In this document: piece after piece, positions 61,080-64,000 of the stretch
How the letters are laid out: each line of letters begins with the position of its first letter
Position numbering within the stretch: position 1 is the first letter of the stretch
Assembly: GCF_052180275.1 (NCBI RefSeq)
Contig: NZ_CP197465.1
Location: 6,324,001 to 6,388,000 of the forward strand
Source of the DNA: Kumtagia sp052180275
GTDB lineage: Bacteria > Pseudomonadota > Alphaproteobacteria > Rhizobiales > Rhizobiaceae
Direction of reading: 5' to 3'
DNA length: 64,000 bases
Made by a program: the position numbers and the translations under genes
The notes under the pieces: generated by a model
Told to the model about the DNA's origin: nothing
The model's database searches: none
Seen by the model: only the letters and a program-made list of their open reading frames with translations

Positions 61080-62285
61080 TTAAAGCAGCGGCTCGATTTC
61101 AGCGGCGGCGCCGTCCATGGCCTTCTGCACGTCCTCGTCGCCCAGCAGGATGCGCTGGATGCCGTCGAAATAGGCCTGGCTGATCTGCACCCAGTTCGGA
61201 TGCGACGGCACCGGGCGGCCGTAGGGCAGCATCTCCTTGAAGACCTGCAGGATCGGGTCGTTGAAGCGCTCCGCCTTCATGGCCGAGATGCGCGCCGGGA
61301 ACGTGTCGGTCAGAACCGCCTGGCTGTCCGACTCGGCGAGGAAGGCGATCAGCGTCTTTGCCTCTTCCGGGTTCTTGGCCGAGGACGGCACGACGAGGCT
61401 CCAGCCGCCGAGGATCGCGGCGGTCTTGCCGCCTTCCGGATGCGGGATCGCCATCACCCCGACGTCGATCTTGTCGTTCTCCTTGCGGATCGACGGAACA
61501 TCGAACTGGCCCGACTGGTACATCGACACCTTTTCGGCGATGAACAGGCGGCGGTTGGCCGTGCCGTCATTCTCCAGCGTCGAGGCGGGCGACAGCTTCT
61601 TCTTGAAGAAGTCGGTGTAGAAGGTCACCGCCTTGACGCTCTCCGGCGTGTTGACCAGCACCGTCTTGCCATCGTCGGAGATGATGCCGCCGCCCACCAT
61701 CCACATGAAGGGCAGCGAGCGGAAGATGGTGTTGCCGACCTCGCCGCCGCCGGTGATGGCGAAGCCCGACTTGCCGTTGGCGGAGAGCTTTTCGGCGGCC
61801 GCGACCAGTTCGTCCCAGGTCCGCGGCGGCTTGTTCGGATCGAGACCGGCAGCGGTGAAGTCGCCCTTGTTGAAGATCACCGCATGCGTCTCGATGCGGT
61901 AGGGGACGCCCCAGAGCTTGTTGTCCCACGTCACGTATTGAAGTGCGGCCGGGATATAGTCTTCGCGGTCCTTCAGCACGTCGTCCAGCGGCAGCACCAG
62001 CTTGTTCTGCGCGTAGCCGTTCACCCAGCCGTGCTGCACGTCGACGATGTCGGGCGCCGCGCCCGACTGCAGCGCCGTCAGCACGCGCTGCGGCAGGCCG
62101 TCGGTGGTCGTCACTTCGAGCTTCACCGTGATGCCGGGATTGGCGGCCTGGAATTTCTCCACCAGCGTCTTGGCCCGCGCTTCGTTGAAGTTCGGCGTCC
62201 ACCACGTCACCTCGCCGGCGAATGCCATGCCGGCCGAAAGCGCTGCGATGGCCACGCTCAGCAATGCTGTCGTCTTCAGTCTCAT
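61080..62285 (-). CDS. Sugar ABC transporter substrate-binding protein, family 1
   Basis: The 401-residue protein has a signal peptide ending AGMAFAGEVTWW. Family-1 features include LVEKFQAANPGITVKLEVTT near residues 40-59, DIVDVQHGWVNGYA and WGVPYRIETHAVIFNK, all forming the sugar-binding cleft. It captures the sugar for the MalFG/UgpC-like importer. The ATG at 62285 is chosen because GGAGGAAATGACG gives an 8-bp spacing; ATG 62291 is too close to the SD. Confidence 0.92.
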   Translation of the reverse strand: MRLKTTALLSVAIAALSAGMAFAGEVTWWTPNFNEARAKTLVEKFQAANPGITVKLEVTTTDGLPQRVLTALQSGAAPDIVDVQHGWVNGYAQNKLVLPLDDVLKDREDYIPAALQYVTWDNKLWGVPYRIETHAVIFNKGDFTAAGLDPNKPPRTWDELVAAAEKLSANGKSGFAITGGGEVGNTIFRSLPFMWMVGGGIISDDGKTVLVNTPESVKAVTFYTDFFKKKLSPASTLENDGTANRRLFIAEKVSMYQSGQFDVPSIRKENDKIDVGVMAIPHPEGGKTAAILGGWSLVVPSSAKNPEEAKTLIAFLAESDSQAVLTDTFPARISAMKAERFNDPILQVFKEMLPYGRPVPSHPNWVQISQAYFDGIQRILLGDEDVQKAMDGAAAEIEPLL

Positions 62286-62342
62286 CGTCATTTCCTCCCA
62301 TGCGACACAAGCGTCGCGCCCGGCCCGCCGGCCGGATCGTCG

Positions 62343-63476
62343 TCACCGCGCCACGGCGGCGATTGCAGGATTGCGGACAGGTGCTGCCGGGGGCGTCGCC
62401 GACAGCGCGGCGGCGTGCGCCACCAGCGCCTTCATGTAGCCGACCGTATAGGCATGGCCCGCGTGCCAGGGCGCGGCGCAGTCGAGGTCCGGCACATGGT
62501 CCGGCACCAGCACGCCATCAAAACCCTCCTCGTGCAGCACCCGCACGATCTCGGCCATGTCGACATCGCCATCGTCGACGAAGGTCTCGACATAGTTCGG
62601 TACCTTGCCGCGCACATTGCGGAAATGGACGTAGGCGATAGCGCCCGACCGTGCGAAACGCCGCGTCGTCTCGTAAATGTCGCCCTCGCGCATCTCCGCC
62701 AGCGAGCCGACGCAATATTCGAGCGCATTGGCCCGGCTCGGCGCGATGGCCAGCAGCCGGTCGTATTTGGCGTGGCTGTTGACCAGCCGCGCCGTGCCGC
62801 GCAGCCGCACGACCGGCGGATCGTCGGGATGGGAGGCGAGCCGCACGCCCGCCTCCTCCGCCACCGGCACCAGTTCCTTCAAAAACCATTCCAGCCGCGC
62901 CCACAACGTCGGCTCGTCCACCGTCTGCGCGGCCGCGCCAGCGACCGCGTCGCGGTAGCGCATGTTGCCGACCATGCCGTCCGGCAGCGGGCTGTCGATG
63001 TCGATCTCGTCGGCAGCGAACACGGCCGTTACCGCGCCGCCACGGGCGATCGGCTTGCGCTGCCAACCCCAGACGCCGGCCAGCGAGAAATTGTACCCGA
63101 TGACCGGGATGCCGGCGCGGCCGGCGTCGCGCACCAGTGCCTTCATCACTTCCATCTGCTCGTGCTTCTTCGGCCCGTCGAGCAGGATGTCGGACCAGAA
63201 ATTCGGCGAGATGTTCTCCATCGCAGCAATGCTCAGCCCGTGGCGGGCAAGCATGGCGATCATGCCGGCCATGTAGTCGTAGCTCCACAGCGGCGCGTCG
63301 ATACACTCGCCGTTGATCGGCCCGACGCCACCGGCGAGATAGGACGAGCCATCGGCATAGCGCGTGTAGTCGGTGAAGTGGACGACCACGTCGCGCACGC
63401 CGAGCTGGGCGGCGAAACGCGCGCCCTGTTCGCTCAGCGAAGCGCCATGCAGCGAAAGTCCAACCCGCAACGCCAT
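62343..63476 (-). CDS. uxuA: Mannonate dehydratase UxuA-like
   Basis: The 377-residue TIM-barrel protein has GVRLASHPDDPPV near residues 215-227, ALEYCVGSLAEM near 252-263, VHFRNVRGKVPNYVETF near 283-299 and LVPDHVPD, all found in UxuA. The family dehydrates D-mannonate to 2-keto-3-deoxygluconate using Fe(II) or Mn(II), liganded by the His, Cys and Asp seen here. It is first in the leftward sugar-acid operon, behind a palindromic operator at 63520-63537. Confidence 0.88.
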   Translation of the reverse strand: MALRVGLSLHGASLSEQGARFAAQLGVRDVVVHFTDYTRYADGSSYLAGGVGPINGECIDAPLWSYDYMAGMIAMLARHGLSIAAMENISPNFWSDILLDGPKKHEQMEVMKALVRDAGRAGIPVIGYNFSLAGVWGWQRKPIARGGAVTAVFAADEIDIDSPLPDGMVGNMRYRDAVAGAAAQTVDEPTLWARLEWFLKELVPVAEEAGVRLASHPDDPPVVRLRGTARLVNSHAKYDRLLAIAPSRANALEYCVGSLAEMREGDIYETTRRFARSGAIAYVHFRNVRGKVPNYVETFVDDGDVDMAEIVRVLHEEGFDGVLVPDHVPDLDCAAPWHAGHAYTVGYMKALVAHAAALSATPPAAPVRNPAIAAVAR

Positions 63477-63519
63477 CCTCCTTCCGTCTCCTCCAGATTG
63501 ACGCCGGCTCTTTGTCCGT

Positions 63520-63537
63520 TAGTTCATATTTGAACTA
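63520..63537. promoter_or_regulatory. Palindromic operator upstream of uxuA-like operon
   Basis: TAGTTCA-TATT-TGAACTA is a perfect 7-bp-arm palindrome 44 bp before the uxuA-like start. It lies in the AT-rich divergent gap with the VOC gene. It probably binds a regulator of the GntR, LacI or ROK type encoded outside the window. Confidence 0.65.
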
Positions 63538-63698
63538 CGTAAATTCTATGGATAACTATGACGGCAGCGGCCTCGCCTGTCAACCGTGCAGTTGCGGTGG
63601 TAATGTCAGTTGGAAGTTCGATACGCCGCCCGCCTCGCAGACCGTTTGAAAACGGGTTGGCGATGTGGATTGGAACGACACCTCGGAGACCGTAAAAC

Positions 63699-64000
63699 AT
63701 GGCGCTCAAGCGGATGGACAACGTCGGAATCGTCGTCGAAGACCTCGCAGCGACGATTGATTTCTTTCGCGAACTCGGCCTCGAACTCGAAGGGCGGGCC
63801 ACGATCGAAGGAGAATGGGCGGGACGCGTCACCGGACTGGGCGATCAGCATGTCGAGATTGCCATGATGCGCACACCGGACGGCCACAGCCGGCTCGAAC
63901 TCTCACGCTTCGTTAGGCCGGCGGTCGTCGCGGATCACCGCAACGCCCCGGTCAACGCCCTGGGCTATCTCCGCGCCATGTTCACCGTGGACGACATCGA
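63699..64000 (+). CDS. VOC-family (glyoxalase/bleomycin-resistance-like) protein, partial
   Basis: The first 100 residues are present; the gene runs off the right edge. VGIVVEDLAATIDFFRELGLELEG near residues 9-32 is the characteristic betaalphabetabetabeta start of VOC domains, and HVEIAMMRTPDGHSRLEL supplies the metal-ligand Glu and His strands. It is probably a lyase, isomerase or dioxygenase-type protein. CGGAGA lies 9 bp before the ATG. It is divergent from the uxuA-like operon. Confidence 0.85.
   Translation, partial: MALKRMDNVGIVVEDLAATIDFFRELGLELEGRATIEGEWAGRVTGLGDQHVEIAMMRTPDGHSRLELSRFVRPAVVADHRNAPVNALGYLRAMFTVDDI

Noticed and set aside
61200..63533. Long rightward frame (777 codons) across binding-protein and uxuA-like genes
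   Set aside because: It spans two leftward genes with strong motifs and their intergenic gap; it is a composition artefact.

Overview
The window looks like chromosome from an alphaproteobacterium of the Hyphomicrobiales (Mesorhizobium/Aminobacter/Phyllobacteriaceae type). The evidence is GC-rich DNA with AT-rich promoters, a MucR/Ros-family regulator, a long rhizobial-type intergenic inverted repeat (15287-15495), and a high density of ABC and tripartite tricarboxylate transporters with small catabolic operons. No rRNA, tRNA, CRISPR array, prophage or intact insertion sequence was seen. The genus is inference.

Layout. (1) 1-13.5 kb is a catabolic region. It holds an alpha/beta hydrolase (cut by the window edge), a ThDP-dependent enzyme, a formyl-CoA-transferase-like CoA transferase, an EthD-like protein, a Gfo/Idh/MocA oxidoreductase, a 3-hydroxyisobutyryl-CoA-hydrolase-like protein, a GntR/FCD regulator, a TctABC transporter and a polar-amino-acid-type ABC importer without its ATPase. 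Almost every promoter gap here carries a TGTCGACA-type palindrome, so the block looks like one GntR regulon. (2) 13.6-16.5 kb has an NtaA/DszA-type monooxygenase, an inverted-repeat element, and a hypothetical gene with a palindromic REP-like element inside its reading frame. (3) 16.7-31.1 kb holds two leftward organosulfur operons, each with its own substrate-binding protein, permease and ATPase plus flavin monooxygenases. Both are preceded at about 80-85 bp by the same inverted repeat, TGTCTAT-N5-TTATAGA. A YcnI/CopCD copper pair sits at the end of one operon, and an AprAB-like flavoprotein/ferredoxin pair at the end of the other. (4) 31.7-38.4 kb is miscellaneous: peroxiredoxin, His-rich cupin, SDR lacking the catalytic Tyr, MucR-like regulator, peptide-deformylase-like protein lacking metal ligands, RecQ, and a luciferase-like enzyme.

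(5) 38.5-52.7 kb is the most unusual part. A YcaO protein and a SARP-type (BTAD + TPR) regulator form a leftward operon. It is flanked by two rightward operons. One encodes an animal-type haem peroxidase and a 133-aa unknown protein. The other encodes a secreted DUF3616-like protein, a TIM-barrel-like protein, an M15-like peptidase, a cytoplasmic subtilisin and a metallo-beta-lactamase-fold hydrolase. Upstream of both rightward operons is the same 11-bp-spaced direct repeat, TTTCACGnTGGCTTCACG, with a -10-like hexamer at the same distance. This is the architecture SARP activators recognise. I propose a SARP-controlled YcaO/peroxidase/protease system that I do not recognise as described.

(6) 52.9-64 kb holds a small secreted protein, an FAD monooxygenase, a class III aminotransferase, and a leftward sugar-acid operon (mannonate dehydratase, family-1 ABC importer, aldo/keto reductase, RraA-like protein) behind a TAGTTCA-N4-TGAACTA palindrome. 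A divergent VOC-family gene runs off the right edge.
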